Shown in pieces: positions 1 to 11,111 of a stretch of 64,000 bases of DNA (position 1 is its first letter; each line of letters begins with the position of its first letter). The notes below the pieces were generated by a model. That model saw only the letters and a program-made list of their open reading frames with translations, was not told the DNA's origin and did no database searches. A program made the position numbers and the translations under genes. The stretch is from Chrysopilus asiliformis. Its lineage: Eukaryota; Arthropoda; Insecta; Diptera; Rhagionidae. The DNA lies in contig OZ035960.1 of assembly GCA_964034945.1 (NCBI GenBank), positions 63,479,470 to 63,543,469 on the forward strand, read 5' to 3'.

Positions 1-1
1 T

Positions 2-409
2 CCGAAATGTAAAGAGTACATACAACATGCCCTAATGTACAATAATTATATGGCGTTTGCGTCCACTTGTTTTTCACGCCGTTCCGATTTGAGTAAAAGA
101 GGAGTGCCAGTAGTTACCGTACAAGGGAAAATGATGCACCGTCAGTCTCACCTGTTTCCACACGGAACCCACGAACCTGCTTTTGCGCAATACTTTTTCT
201 ATGATGTAGATACAGCTGCAGAAAAAAAGGCTACAAATTCAAGAACTATATTTGGTGTCAATTTAGACAAAGAGCTTTTAAAAGAACTAGATGATATGAA
301 GTATATAATTGGTTCCTTGGGTTACACTTGTTTACGAAATATAGACAAAGTATCGAACTTACAAATTATAAGTGTCGTATTAAATATTCATGTCGTGAAA
401 ATAACTAAT
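2..409 (+). pseudogene. Helitron replication-helicase fragment, N-terminal region
   Basis: The frame is open from the left edge (base 2) and reads PKCKEYIQHALMYNNYMAFAS, followed by a GKMMHRQSHLFPH block and EPAFAQYFF. This matches the helitron-like N domain upstream of the Rep nuclease in Helitron Rep/helicase proteins, where the cell-nuclear protein nicks and unwinds DNA for rolling-circle transposition. Only about 110 residues are present. The similarity fades after YTCLRNIDKV and a MITE begins at 411, so this is a fragment. The 5' part lies outside the window. A helicase C-terminal fragment on the same strand at about 9.1 kb may come from the same family. Confidence 0.75.
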
Positions 410-410
410 A

Positions 411-1009
411 CTATGTTCACACTGACGCAAAATCACGTAATTTTGAAGATTTTCGTAATTTTGAACGAAATCACGCTCGAAATCACGAGATTTCCAGTAC
501 ATTAGCCTGTTTTCAAAATCACTAAAAGTATGCAATTTCCACAAAATTACGAACGAAATCAAGCAAAAACAATGGATACAACCCTGCATCACTTATTCAG
601 CTCTCTTCAGCACATCAGTTTTGACATTTGTGCTGCATTGGAAAAACAGAAATATCGCACGCGAAGAGGATATATTAGTAAACAACCTAGGCGGGACAAA
701 AAAAATGGACCTGTTTTTGATGCGATTAGATATGCAATGGAAAATAATTGTTTATTTTCATTACAGATAATTTCCATTTTCTTCTAAAGTGTCTAATTCT
801 GTTTGCACATATTTAATTGATGTTTTGAATTCTATTATTCATCATATTACTAAAATTCATAGTAATCCTACACAAACTTCCTCGATCCGTTTTTGAACCA
901 ACGTCGTTGAAATGTCAAACAAAATTACCTTAATCTCTGTGTGAACACTTTGGTTTAAGATCTAAATCATTTCGCAAAATTACGTGATTTTGCGTCGGTG
1001 TGAACATAG
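411..1009. mobile_element. TIR element, 600 bp, beside the Helitron fragment
   Basis: The left end reads CTATGTTCACACTGACGCAA and the right end, reversed, reads CTATGTTCACACCGACGCAA; the match continues through AATCACGTAATTTTG. TA lies on both outer sides (a 3 bp ATA duplication is also possible). An 85-codon frame at 530-787 is unrecognised; it has a basic stretch KYRTRRGYISKQPRRDKK and could be a remnant of the parent transposon's coding region. Confidence 0.7.
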
Positions 1010-1015
1010 TATAAA

Positions 1016-1195
1016 CCGAAATTAAAATCTAACGTAAACTAAAGTGAAAGTAAAAATAAATTAATCAATTTAAAATAAAGTGAAAAAAAACTAAACCGAA
1101 ATTAAAATCTAACATAAACTAAAGTGAAAATAAAAAATTTATTCATTTTGAACTCAAGTGAAAATAACAAAAGCGAAATTAGAATCTAACATCTT
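1016..1195 (+). repeat. Short tandem array, about 80 bp period
   Basis: Two full units and part of a third begin with (A)CCGAAATTAAAATCTAAC, then TAAACTAAAGTGAAA. The units are AT-rich and non-coding. Confidence 0.6.
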
Positions 1196-2074
1196 ATTTG
1201 AACGATCACGCACCACCATTGGATTGATAATATACTTCATCCCTGCTCGCTGTAGAAGGAAGACATCAGCAACAAAATTCACGAAAGGACTACAACCACT
1301 GGAAAAACTGGAAAAAGAAGACAACACCAACAACTTTAAAATCAACAACAAAGGTCACAAAAGGACAACAACCACTGGATACTACTCTGGAAAACAGGAA
1401 AAAATCAACACGACAACCTAAAAAATTAAAATGTTGAGAAATTTATTTGGTAAGGTAACGGCACCTATTACCGACCTATCACCTATTACCGACCTAAAAC
1501 ATATTCTTTCAACGAAAAAAGTCCAAATTTCAACGCATAATTTCAAAATTTCAATTCTCTCAAATTCTCTAGGGCATCAGAAAAACAAAACTAAAACCGC
1601 GAAAAAAAGGCGCGAAAAGTCACATCGAAATGTGACTGTAAAGTTTGAGTCGTTGGTGGTTGAACACGTTTTTGCATTTTCCTTAAGGTTTTTGGTAAGA
1701 GCTCAATGTGTTACTCATAAGATAAATAAGCGAAAATAAGTGGATCTAGAATAATAGTGTAACTAAATTTAATTTTTTGAATATCTTTTGTACAAATTTT
1801 AACAATAATATTAGTGAAAACTTTGTGGGTTTTCGCGAAAAACCGGGAAAACAATTAGGTCGGTGATATGTTCATCATTTTTTACGATGGTTGTATTACC
1901 GTCCTATAGATCGGAAATTATTTTCGTGAGAGACCTATTACCGACTATGTAGAAATGCCATTTTTTTTCTAGAAATTTTCTAATAAATTTTCTTGCATTT
2001 GCATGAAAATTGTCATTCTAGAACTATTTTTCCCATCATGGATACACATAAGACAAAAAAACAAGTGTCAATGA
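1196..2074. other. Non-coding stretch with repeated ATTACCGACCT motifs
   Basis: The motif TATTACCGACCT occurs at about 1466-1477 and 1484-1495, with related or inverted forms near 1857, 1886 and 1934, and an inverted form again near 5542 beyond the split pogo-type fragment. These could be subterminal repeats of the element that owned that transposase; this is inference. No convincing gene was seen. Confidence 0.4.
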
Positions 2075-2415
2075 AAAACATAACAAAAGCTATAATTGCC
2101 AATCTGGCAATTATTGATTTAAGTGAACGGCGAACAGTTGTATCAAAATTCCACTTTGAAGTTAAACTGTTCAATAAGATTTTTTGATTTTATTCCAATC
2201 GGATTTTGATGTATGGAAGTTTTATGTAGAATCATCTCCTAAATAACTTTTGTTCTTGGACTGTTTTGATGAGATACACCGTTTTTGCGATATTTACAAA
2301 AAACGTTTTCGTTCGTATGGGGGGTACCCCTACTAATGGTCCATTTTTACCCATTAACGAACTTAGCCTCGCATTTTGCGAAAAACTGATCTGCGCAAAA
2401 TTTCAAGTCTACGAT
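2075..2415 (-). mobile_element. INE-1/HINE-like element, 5'-truncated copy
   Basis: On the minus strand it ends with the family 3' end: hairpin TTGCCAGATTGGCAA, then TTATAGCTTTTGTTATGTTTT. The core stretches CATACATCAAAATCCGATTGG (with variants) and GGGGGTACCCC are present. The subterminal TCACCATACGGGT motif is deleted in this copy. Confidence 0.8.
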
Positions 2416-2416
2416 T

Positions 2417-2722
2417 TACACAGTTTCAAAGAACTATAAAATTCCAAAAACCACAGACAAAGTAAACTGCAAATATACAGATGGGGAAAAAAGTGGACCC
2501 TAAACAATTTTCTCCTCCGAACAGGAAAACCTTTTAGAAAATTGGGTTATAAAACTTGGAAAATTAGGGTATCCAGTAAACAAAACTCAATTTTTGGATA
2601 GTGCAGCGCTTTTGGCCAAACATTTAAATATAACTCACAAATTTGCCAATGGGAATCCCGGGAAAGTCTGGTACCGTGGATATTTACAAAGGCATCCAGC
2701 TATAGCGAAAAGAGTTGCTCAA
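2417..2722 (+). pseudogene. pogo/jerky-type transposase, DNA-binding half (part 1)
   Basis: One frame (codons starting at 2417) gives a psq-type helix-turn-helix, YKIPKTT, then a linker, one stop codon (taa at 2501), then SSEQENLLENWVIKLGKLGYP and GKVWYRGYLQRHPAIAKRV. This is the HTH_psq plus CENP-B/Tc5-type DNA-binding pair found in pogo, Tigger and jerky proteins, which bind transposon ends or centromeric DNA. The frame is cut at 2722 by a 2.7 kb TIR element and resumes at 5416 in matching order. No DDE domain is visible, so this is a remnant. Confidence 0.8.
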
Positions 2723-5415
2723 AAGGCCATAGAGGGATAAGGGAACAAAAAGTGCCCCCAGAGATAGAAGCTTGAAATTTTTTTCGTAAGTTGCCACCAT
2801 TACAACAAATATTTTCCCAAAATTTCAGTCCAAAAAAACGAGTAGTTTTGGAGAAAAAAAATAAAATATGATTTTTTTGAAAAAATTCTAGCTCCGTAAC
2901 GGGTTAACCGATTTTGATGAAACTTGTCGCAATTTTTTCGTTGAAAGTCATAGTTTTCAAAAAAAAATTATAGCAAAAAAATTAAGTGTGAGGAACCTTT
3001 AGGAAAAAATATTCTTTGTTTTTAAAAAATTATAACGGTAACTTAACGGTTTTGCACTACTTTTATTTTTTCCCCAAAAACTCCTTAATCCCTTACCTAC
3101 AAAACAAAAAAAATTACAGGGCAATCGGAGAGGTACTTCATATTCAAAAATAATAAAATGTGAAAGATGAATCCATTTGTGAACTAAAAAGTTTAGGCGA
3201 AGAGGTAAAGGAGGGCGAAAAACGCAGATACTTAAAACTCGGCATTATATCTGTGCTTTTGTGACAAAGTCACTTAAGTCGAAAATCGGCATTTTTCAGG
3301 AGAGCGATTTTAAGAGTAAAATAAAATTCGGAAAAAACTATAAGTATTTAACACATGTGAAGTATACCATTCGATAGCCAAATGGGAGCTCCGTAGTTCA
3401 TCCATAGTATTTGCATATCTTGTTTTAAAAAAGCGATACTATTAAAATTATAAAAAAGTTCTTTTGACTTATCAAGAAATACGATTAATTCAAATCCCAG
3501 AAAAACTTTTGTAACATAAAGGCTTTTACCAAAAAAATGAAATACCAAAACGTTGTATAATGTCGACTTAAGTTGGTTTGCGAAAAAGATTTTATGTTTC
3601 AATAACATTTCGAAATCATCATATGTAAACTTAGGAGTAAGCTTGTAAGAATTCTTAATTTGGTAAAAACCACAATTTCGACTTAAGAAGTTTTGTCAAA
3701 ACGAAAAATTACAGTTAGACGGTTTTTTTTGCGGGAAATTTTTGACATAAGTTTTTTTTACCAGAATTATTTTTAGAAGCTAACTATGTACAAAATAACT
3801 AATATATACCCAAAATATTTTTCGAAAACCTGTATCAAAACTCTACTTAACGCTTTGTAGCGCAACATGTTATGCTACATTTACAGGAATGACAAATTTG
3901 TCATTTTTTTCTTGTCATTATGTTAATTCCCGTGTAAATGGCATAATTTTTGTAATTTTTTCTGTCAGAAAATGTCAATCTCTCATAAAAGAATGAACTT
4001 GTCCATTCTTTTATGCCAGATTGTCATTCGTACAAACGCAATATTAGTTATGACAAAAGTTGAATACTAAAGTTGTCATACCTAATATTGCGTTTGCACG
4101 AATGACAATCTGGCATAAAAGAATGGACAAGTTCATTCTTTTATGAGAGATTGACATTTTCTGACAGAAAAAATTACAAAAATTATGCCATTTACACGGG
4201 AATTAACATAATGACAAGAAAAAAATGACAAATTTGTCATTCGTGTAAATGTAGCATTAGTTTTGAAGCAAATTTAGATTTTTGACTTCGTTTTGCATAA
4301 AAAAATATTATTTGTTCACCAAAAAAACGCATTTTTTTTGTAAATTTTTTGTTGCACATATGCAAGGAACCAAAACTCCATTGTTCTGACTAAATTACAT
4401 ATGTTTTTTAATTGTTTTTTTTTCAAATATATAGAAAAATTATACTCACTCTTCGTATTTTTTTTTCAATCACTGTTTTTAACGATTTTTAATAATTTTT
4501 AATAATTTTTCAAAAGCGCATTTCTCGACCGAATTCTAACGCAACCAAAATAAAGTTTCAACTGAGAACAATCCACATATAACGGCATATGCTGCCAACC
4601 AAATAAATTTTTTTAAGTAGAAGAAACGTTGCGCTTTTGCAACAATACATTAAAGCGTCGTTAAATATCTCTCGGGCTTTTACAAGAGAGGTTTTTAGGT
4701 ATGTTGCAGAACTACAACATGGCGACACAAAGGGTTAAGTTATTTAGGCGGTTTAATATCTCTATATCTATTAGTCGCAGAAACATACCGAAAATACCAA
4801 AAAAAAGTTCTTTAAGAGCATAACACGATTCTTGACATAACTCGAAATTTGCTTAAGTCGACTTAAGTGACTTTGTCATAAAAGCACAGATATAATGCCG
4901 AGTTTTAAGTATCTGCGTTTTTCGCCCTCCTTTACCTCTTCGCCTAAACTTTTTAGTTCACAAATGGATTCATCTTTCACATTTTATTATTTTTGAATAT
5001 GAAGTACCTCTCCGATTACCCTGTAATTTTTTTTGTTTTGTAGGTAAGGGATTAAGGAGTTTTTGGGAAAAAAATAAAAGTAGTGCAAAACCGTTAAGTT
5101 ACCGTTATAATTTTTTAAAAACAAAAAATATTTTTTCCTAACGGTTCCTCACACTTAATTTTTTTGCTATATTTTTTTTTGAAAACTATGACTTTCAACG
5201 AAAAAATTGCGACAAGTTTCATCAAAATCGGTTAACCCGTTACGGAGCTAGAATTTTTTCAAAAAAATCATATTTTATTTTTTTTCTCCAAAACTACTCG
5301 TTTTTTTGGACTGAAATTTTGGGAAAATATTTGTTGTAATGGTGGCAACTTACGAAAAAAATTTCAAGCTTCTATCTCTGGGGGCACTTTTTGTTCCCTT
5401 ATCCCTCTATGGCCT
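2723..5415. mobile_element. 2.7 kb element with ~560 bp TIRs, inserted in a transposase gene
   Basis: The left arm (2723-3282) and right arm (about 4853-5415) are inverted copies with few differences; the tips read AAAGGCCATAGAGGGATAAG. The centre (3283-4852) holds no recognisable transposase, only a MITE at 3871-4258 and non-coding AT-rich DNA. It splits the pogo-type frame, whose halves rejoin in register. A clear TSD cannot be defined because the flank is partly palindromic (AAAGGCC...GGCCTTT). Superfamily unknown. Confidence 0.85.
3871..4258. mobile_element. Foldback MITE, 388 bp
   Basis: The two halves are near-perfect inverted copies; the tip is ATGCTACATTTACACGAATG and the centre is near 4062-4075 (TTGAATACTAAAGTTG). 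A second, end-truncated copy lies at 38353-38636. Confidence 0.9.
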
Positions 5416-5496
5416 TTGACATTCAGCCGATCAAAAATTACAGAAACGCAAATACGGAAGTGGTTCAATTCTGTTCAACAGTTTTTTCAAAATAAA
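5416..5496 (+). pseudogene. pogo/jerky-type transposase, DNA-binding half (part 2)
   Basis: The frame reads LTFSRSKITETQIRKWFNSV and then QQFFQNK. In CENP-B/Tigger proteins the segment RAxxTExxIRxWF follows directly after the RHPxIAxR block seen at the end of part 1, so both parts belong to one gene split by the 2723-5415 element. The similarity stops at about 5496. Confidence 0.75.
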
Positions 5497-6324
5497 ATGA
5501 ATTATTTATATTATTTATATCGTGAATTTAATTTTTTTTGGTTAGGTCGGTAATACGTCCACTGAAAATCGGTAATCCTATTATACTAAAGGCGCTTATT
5601 TCAAAATCGTTTTTCTTAAATAAGTCGACCCCGCTCCCACTTCTCCCCTCACCCTCAAGCTTATTTTAAAAATAATAAAAATTGCCGCACATAGGATTCG
5701 AACCGGGGACCAATAGCTTGCACCCCAACAGACATAGCGATTGAGCCACTCACAATTCTGGCATTAGTTGTTTAAATGTATTATAGGTGCAACAAATTAA
5801 GCAAACTTTGATCGAAATCATGAATTCAAAAAAGTGTTTGACGTATTTATATATTCAAAAAATATTATGTTTGACGGGTAAATCAACAGAGTTTTTTAAA
5901 CGTATTTTCGTCACCGAATTTTTGAGTGATTGAATAGTGTACCGTGGAAAAGATTAGCTCCGAGTAAATGTTTCTGTGGGTTCAACTCCTCCTGTGGGAT
6001 TATTTTTTTTTTTTAATTTTTGATTTTATTGTTTAAATGTTATTCATATATTATAATAACCTTATAGGTTTTAAGGCTTGTGTTCAAAATTTGAGAAGTA
6101 CTCAACCGATTTGGACGAAGTTTTTAAGGGCAGACCAACTGCAACACGGGAACTATGGCCTAATTGCAGATTTTTCAGTCCCATGACAAAATTTGTTTGT
6201 TTAAATGATTTTTAGAGGTTTTTCTTTGTGGTAAATTAGATTTTTGTGAAGCTTTATCGAGTTTTGAATATATTCATATATTAATTTTTTTTTGTTAAAC
6301 ATCAAATGATCTGAAATGATCCAA
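5497..6324. other. Non-coding stretch with a tRNA-like segment
   Basis: Apart from the tRNA-like segment at 5688-5757, nothing coding is seen. A second weak B-box-like string, GGGTTCAACTCC, sits near 5982 on the plus strand after TTAGCTCCGAGT, and may be a degraded tRNA-related piece. Confidence 0.4.
5688..5757 (-). other. tRNA-related sequence (SINE head or tRNA pseudogene)
   Basis: The minus strand contains an A-box-like GTGGCTCAATCGCTATG and, about 40 nt later, a perfect B box GGTTCGAATCC. The arms do not close into a clean cloverleaf (acceptor and anticodon stems are poor), so a working tRNA is unlikely. A tRNA-derived SINE head or decayed tRNA fits better. Confidence 0.45.
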
Positions 6325-6557
6325 TACAGGAAAACCTGTTTTAGCCAGACTCGCACAGAACCAAGAAATTTGTCCGGCTTCTGGCTTATACAGATTTCTG
6401 GCTTATACAGGTTGGAGTAAAAAACACGGGTTTTTATTTTGTTTTACGATAATGTAACTATATACAAAACTATGCGATGAAACCTCGTAGTGTAAATTTT
6501 TGAATTTGTGCATTACTTTTGAGCCTAAAAATGTCCCAGTTCTTGAACAATGATCCG

Positions 6558-7193
6558 GTTTATAAAAAAAAAAAATTTTGTAAAAAAAATAAAACCGACT
6601 TTAAAAAAAAAACTGAAAAGAGAAAAAAGCACTAAAAAGAAAAAAATAATTTCAAACTATGTCCATTAATAGCGTATTTAAAATCCGGCTTTTTTGGAGT
6701 GGCGTTAAATTTACACTAAATAAAATCGTTGTAAAATTTCTATTGTCAAGTTTCGCGCAAAATCAGTTTGTACATGGAGACAAAAAATAGGATAGATTTC
6801 TACAAAAAATAGTAACATATGAGAAAGTGGGCTTTTTTATAGCGATTGCTTAAAAATAGGGAATCCAATTTGGGACATAAAAGAACTTAGTTTTTGGTGC
6901 TTCTAAGAGCCGTGTCTATAGTTAATGTTTGACAACAAAATTTTTGGAGTAGATCTTAGTTCTTAGTTAGCCTTAAGGGTTAGAAAGTATGTAAACGATT
7001 AGCCTTAAGGGTTAGAAAGTATGTAATTTATTTAAGTTGCAAATTTAACGCCACTCCAAAAAAGCCGAATTTTAAATACGCTATTAATGGACATAGTTTG
7101 AAATTATTTTTTTCTTTTTAGTGCTTTTTTCTCTTTTCAGTTTTTTTTTTAAAGTCGGTTTTATTTTTTTTACAAAAATTTTTTTTTATTTCG
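6558..7193. repeat. Inverted-repeat module, ~150 bp arms
   Basis: The left arm (6558-6712) and right arm (7042-7193) match in inverse orientation through TATGTCCATTAATAGCGTAT and GGAGTGGCGTTAAATT. The spacer contains TTAGCCTTAAGGGTTAGAAA twice. Much of the spacer recurs at 11680-11925. Confidence 0.75.
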
Positions 7194-7229
7194 AACGTTT
7201 TTAGTTTCAATTTTTAATATAGGTAAAAT

Positions 7230-7416
7230 TACAAAGGGTTTGAGGGGATAAGTCCGCAGATGAGAAATATATAAAAGAATCTTCCAGATATTGTACTGAA
7301 CACAATACAAAGAATTTTACTCGATATCCCAAGCAGGAAGGGGTTTGAAGGGGTAGGTTAACACGGGGGAAATATATAAAAGAACCTTCCTTGTGTTGTA
7401 CTGAACACAACGTAAA
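7230..7416 (+). repeat. Tandem duplication, ~105 bp period
   Basis: Two diverged units share GGGTTTGA-GGGG, GAAATATATAAAAGAA-CTTCC and GTACTGAACACAA. Confidence 0.6.
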
Positions 7417-7724
7417 AACATAACAAAAGCTATAATTGCCAATCTGGCAATTATTGAAAACCTGTATGGTGATATTGGTATCTTAATTTGAGCATTTGTA
7501 CCAAAATTACACTTTGAAGTCGAACTTTCCAATCAGATTTTTTAAAATTTATTCCAATCGGATTTTGATGTATGGAAGTTTTATGTAGAATCATATTCTA
7601 AATAACTTTTGTTCTTAGACTTTTTTGATAAGATGCACCGTTTTTGAGAAATTCGGAAAAAACGATTTCGTTTGTATGGGGGATACCCCCCCTAATGGTC
7701 CATTTTTGCCCATGAATGAACCGG
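7417..7724 (-). mobile_element. INE-1/HINE-like element, 5'-truncated
   Basis: The minus strand carries the family 3' hairpin TTGCCAGATTGGCAA and terminal GCTTTTGTTATGTTTT; the subterminal motif reads TCACCATACAGGT. It breaks off at 7724, where a different repeat begins. Confidence 0.8.
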
Positions 7725-7900
7725 GGTCCAACCAGGAACTTTCTCTACAACTTTCTCTTTGGGATGACCAAAATCGGTCAACCCAGTAAAAAGTTAGGCG
7801 TGAACATACATTTAAAAAAAAATATTCAGGTGGAATTGAGAACCTTTTCCTTTTTGGAAGTCGGTTAAAAATATGTTTCTTCGACATACATGTGACAATA
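7725..7900 (-). repeat. Dispersed insect-type repeat (AACCGACTTCC family)
   Basis: Read on the minus strand it begins AACCGACTTCCAAAAAGGAA and runs through ACTGGGTTGACCGATTTTGG. A second copy lies at 12380-12535, in both cases just beyond an INE-1-like copy, so the two loci share an older composite layout. Confidence 0.6.
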
Positions 7901-9089
7901 AAAAGTAGGAAGATTTCGAATTGATTTCAATTAGAGACGAGAGATGAAAAATACTCCCAATAAAACTGTTGTCTGACGTTTTTATGAAAGAAATTTTTCC
8001 TCTAAACTATGTCTTCCTTCTCCTTGCTGAAACAAGATCTACTTGAAGCGTCTTTTTATAACATGTTAATAACTTTGTGCAAGATTTTATGCATTTTCAA
8101 AACTTGCGGATATGGTTTTTAGCATAAACTATTGCTGTGGGTTTGAATAACCCTTCCGGAGCTTGGAAACGAACAAAATCATTTTACATTGATTTTTCTG
8201 TTAAAATTTTGATAGAACTCCAATTAGAATCCAAACTATAGATTTATTTTGGTCTTTAGAACCTTTTTGGCTCAAAGTATTTTTCAAAAAATTCTAAAAT
8301 CTTTTTTATTTGTGTGGGGGAGGGGAGAGCAAATATTCCGATTTACCCACTGACTAGGGCAAATCAAATTTTTATGTCATGCTAAACACACTACTGTAAC
8401 TAATTTTTTGATCGGGCGATTTGTTCTATGCTTTAGAAATATGTGGTCACAAACAAAAACCGCTTAAGTCGAGTTATGTAGTTTTAAAGGTTGGTGCATA
8501 TTTGAATTCTCCTTATCCAGTTCTATATTCTGTCAAAATTTGGTTTTGATGCTGTACCCCTATGAGGAATGGTAGAGCAAAAACCATATAACCTAAGTCA
8601 GTTTTGCTTGCAAAAAAAAATAATCAAAACTTTAAACCCAAATTACTCAAAACACGCTTTTTCGACTTAAGCAGTTTTTCCTTGTGACCACAGAAATGGT
8701 CTACTAACGCTAAAAACATTTTTATATAGAAAAAAGTTTCCGGCTTATACAAAAAAAATTATGTCCGCGGGTTCGCGTTAAGCAGGTTCCGGCTTATCCA
8801 GATTCATGGAAAACCACTACAAAATCACGGGACTTGAAAACTATTCGGCTTAGGTAGGTTTCCGGCTTATACAGGGCCCGGCTTATACAGGTTTAACTGT
8901 ATCTAAAAAATCTAAGGAATGGTCCATTCGATGTGAAAAATAATAAATTTGATTTCATAATTTTACTCAAATAAACTTACATAAGTTTTAATGAAATGAA
9001 GTTTTCATTAAAACTTATGTAAATAACTTAGTTTTTCAATACTCTGCCGTTGTTGGAAATTTAAATTTAATGATTAATTATAAGTGGAA

Positions 9090-9421
9090 AATTTTGACAA
9101 AGCTATTATTATATTGTATTTTCCCATTCGACCTGCGTTTTCCATGACCATCAACAAATCTCAAGGTCAGACATTTGACAAAGTGGGGATTGTGTGGTAC
9201 GAGCCCGTTTTCTCCCACGGGCAAATATACGTTGTCCTCTCAGGTAATTTATTTGTGTCAATAGCTAGAATTTTGTTATTTTTAATTTCAACTTTTCTTA
9301 TGTCTAAAAAGGTCTTGAAAATTGAAATAAAATATAGAAATGCTTTTCCCAGGGAGATTTACTAATCATGCCAATCGCGAATATCTAAATATGTGTGAAT
9401 GTGTATAAACATGTGTGAATG
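9090..9421 (+). pseudogene. Helitron/Pif1-type helicase C-terminal fragment
   Basis: The frame reads [20 protein letters not shown] and then [12 protein letters not shown]. This is the signature of the last helicase motifs in Pif1/Helitron helicases (usual form [11 protein letters not shown] and HGQLYVALSR), which unwind DNA during transposition. After codon VLS a GT...AG interval (9244-9352) could be a short intron; the next exon would read [18 protein letters not shown] and then stop. This junction is inference. Upstream motifs (Walker A and B) were not found nearby, so this is a fragment. It lies on the same strand as the N-terminal fragment at the left edge. Confidence 0.75.
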
Positions 9422-10080
9422 TGTATAAAAATGTGTAGATGTTGGAGTTATAGAATTCAAAATACAATAATTTATACAATTAAAAAAGGTATGGCACAGT
9501 AAAATTGTATACATTTTTTTGAAGTCATACTTTTTTTATTAAAGTAAATAACCCGATTGATACATTATTTTTAAAAAACTCATGTTAATGGTGAATATAG
9601 GGCCTAACTAGTCTCAACGAGGCTTACTATTACCTCCTTGTGTCACACAATATGTACGTCGATCAAAGTTTAAAGACAACCTATGTTAGAATAGAACAGA
9701 TTGTATAAAAAATTACAACTAAAATACGAAAAACTTAAATATGGTGAAATTTTAAGGTGAAACTAGCTTGGCCTTAGCTTGGCTCCAGATTGACCAAATA
9801 GTGGCGCTTTTAATACGAAACTAGCCTCTACGAGGCCTGCTCTAAAGTTATCATGTCACAAACCGTTGTTTGGAGAAAAAGTAGTAAGTGCTAGAAGACC
9901 GCAAAAGATTTACCTCTATCTTCGGTAATACAGTCACTTTGCCCAATAATTTTGTATGAACTGAAACTCAGTGACTGCAAAATACAGTGGAGGCCCAATA
10001 TATCGACCTACATATATAATGTTCAGCCCGTACGTTAAATCGGGTTCGTTATAACGAAATGCGCATTAAAGATCAACATA
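9422..10080. other. Non-coding stretch
   Basis: No gene is seen. ACTAGCTTGGCCTTAGCTTGG near 9763 recurs in altered form near 10928. At 9983, TACAGTGGAGGCCCAATATATCG resembles a pogo-type terminus, but a matching right end was not firmly found (a weak candidate is near 10766). Confidence 0.35.
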
Positions 10081-10434
10081 CAGCCATGTTCAAAAGTGTT
10101 AGGCACCATTTCAAAATCAATTTTTTCCTGTTTACGTGTTATTATATACACAGTGAAACAATGTGATTTTAAGAATATCAAAATTTATTTATCTGACTAA
10201 TATTACGTGGGCCCACCCCTAGCCCTTATTACAGCAGCGAGTCTTTTCGGCATTGTCGCTACAAGCCTATTTTCGTGTCGTCACTTATAAAATCCCATTC
10301 CTCCTGAATAGCCCTTATTTCTGTTATTTCTGTGTTTCCGGATATTTTTCTTCAAAATACTCCACAAATGCTCTATCAAAATCTATGATTTCTTTGTAAA
10401 AAATGGGGGTGGCTAATACTTTTGAACATGGTTG
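10081..10434 (-). mobile_element. Tc1-like element with most of the transposase deleted
   Basis: TA flanks both ends; the tips are CAGCCATGTTCAAAAGTG and, reversed, CAACCATGTTCAAAAGTA. On the minus strand about 10395-10200 reads EHLWSILKKNIRK and, after frame breaks, MPKRLAAVIRARGGPT. These match the C-terminal end of Tc1 DDE transposases (IEHLW... and MPRRLxAVIxARGGxT). The first two catalytic residues are gone. Confidence 0.8.
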
Positions 10435-10955
10435 TATGTTTTTATGAACATTATCATAATGAGATTTTAGATTGAGGTAAATTTTAATACGATTTATTCT
10501 TAAGTGGGATAATGCTTTAATGTATGTATAAGCGTTACAAATCCCACTTAAACTGATTACATTACCTTAAAAGTTTAATTTTTCGCGACGGTTTCACGTA
10601 TAACACACATTATTTACGAAACAAATAGTTTTTCGTTATATAGAATAACAAAATTTTTCGTCTTTCACTATAGAGATGCTAATAATAATAATAATAATAC
10701 AATAATATAATAATAATACGTAATAATAATTCGAAACTGCTGTTCGCTATACTGGACGTTAGTTATATAGGTATACAATATAGTGGACGCCCGGAAGGGA
10801 AATTTTTTCTTCGCGGGTAAAAATATCTGTAACGGTTCTCGAAATATTTGAAAAAATTGTTCACATAAGATATTTCAGTAAATTCAATCAAACGAAAAAC
10901 TTAAATATTGACCAATTTTAAAATAAAACTAGCTTGGCCTGAGCTTGGCCAAACT
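10435..10955. other. Non-coding stretch with an AAT microsatellite
   Basis: An imperfect (AAT)n run occupies 10681-10735. Short TTCGTTATA-type motifs lie on both sides of it. No gene is seen. Confidence 0.5.
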
Positions 10956-11111
10956 GATTCTACATAAAACTCCCAATCCGATTGGAATAAATTTTAAAAA
11001 ATCTTATTGGAAAATTTGACTTCAAAGTGGAATTTTGATACAACTGTTCGCTGTTCACTTAAATCACCATACGGGTTTTCAATAATTGGCAATTATAGCT
11101 TTTGTTATGTT
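10956..11111 (+). mobile_element. INE-1/HINE-like 3' fragment, head-to-tail with a full copy
   Basis: It contains the 3' third of the family: AATCCGATTGGAATAAATTT, the motif TCACCATACGGGT and the TTATAGCTTTTGTTATG end. One hairpin arm has lost AGATT. It abuts the full copy at 11112 with no spacer. Confidence 0.8.

Larger units (their letters stand above)
6327..8899. mobile_element. pogo/Tigger-like element, 2.6 kb, non-autonomous
   Basis: TA flanks both ends. The left tip is CAGGAAAACCTGTTTTAGCC and the reversed right tip is CAGTTAAACCTGTATAAGCC. Subterminal CTGGCTTATACAG-type repeats recur at 6379-6412 and 8740-8895. No transposase is seen inside. The interior holds an inverted-repeat module (6558-7193), a tandem duplication, an INE-1-like copy (7417-7724) and about 800 bp of non-coding DNA. 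Confidence 0.7.
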
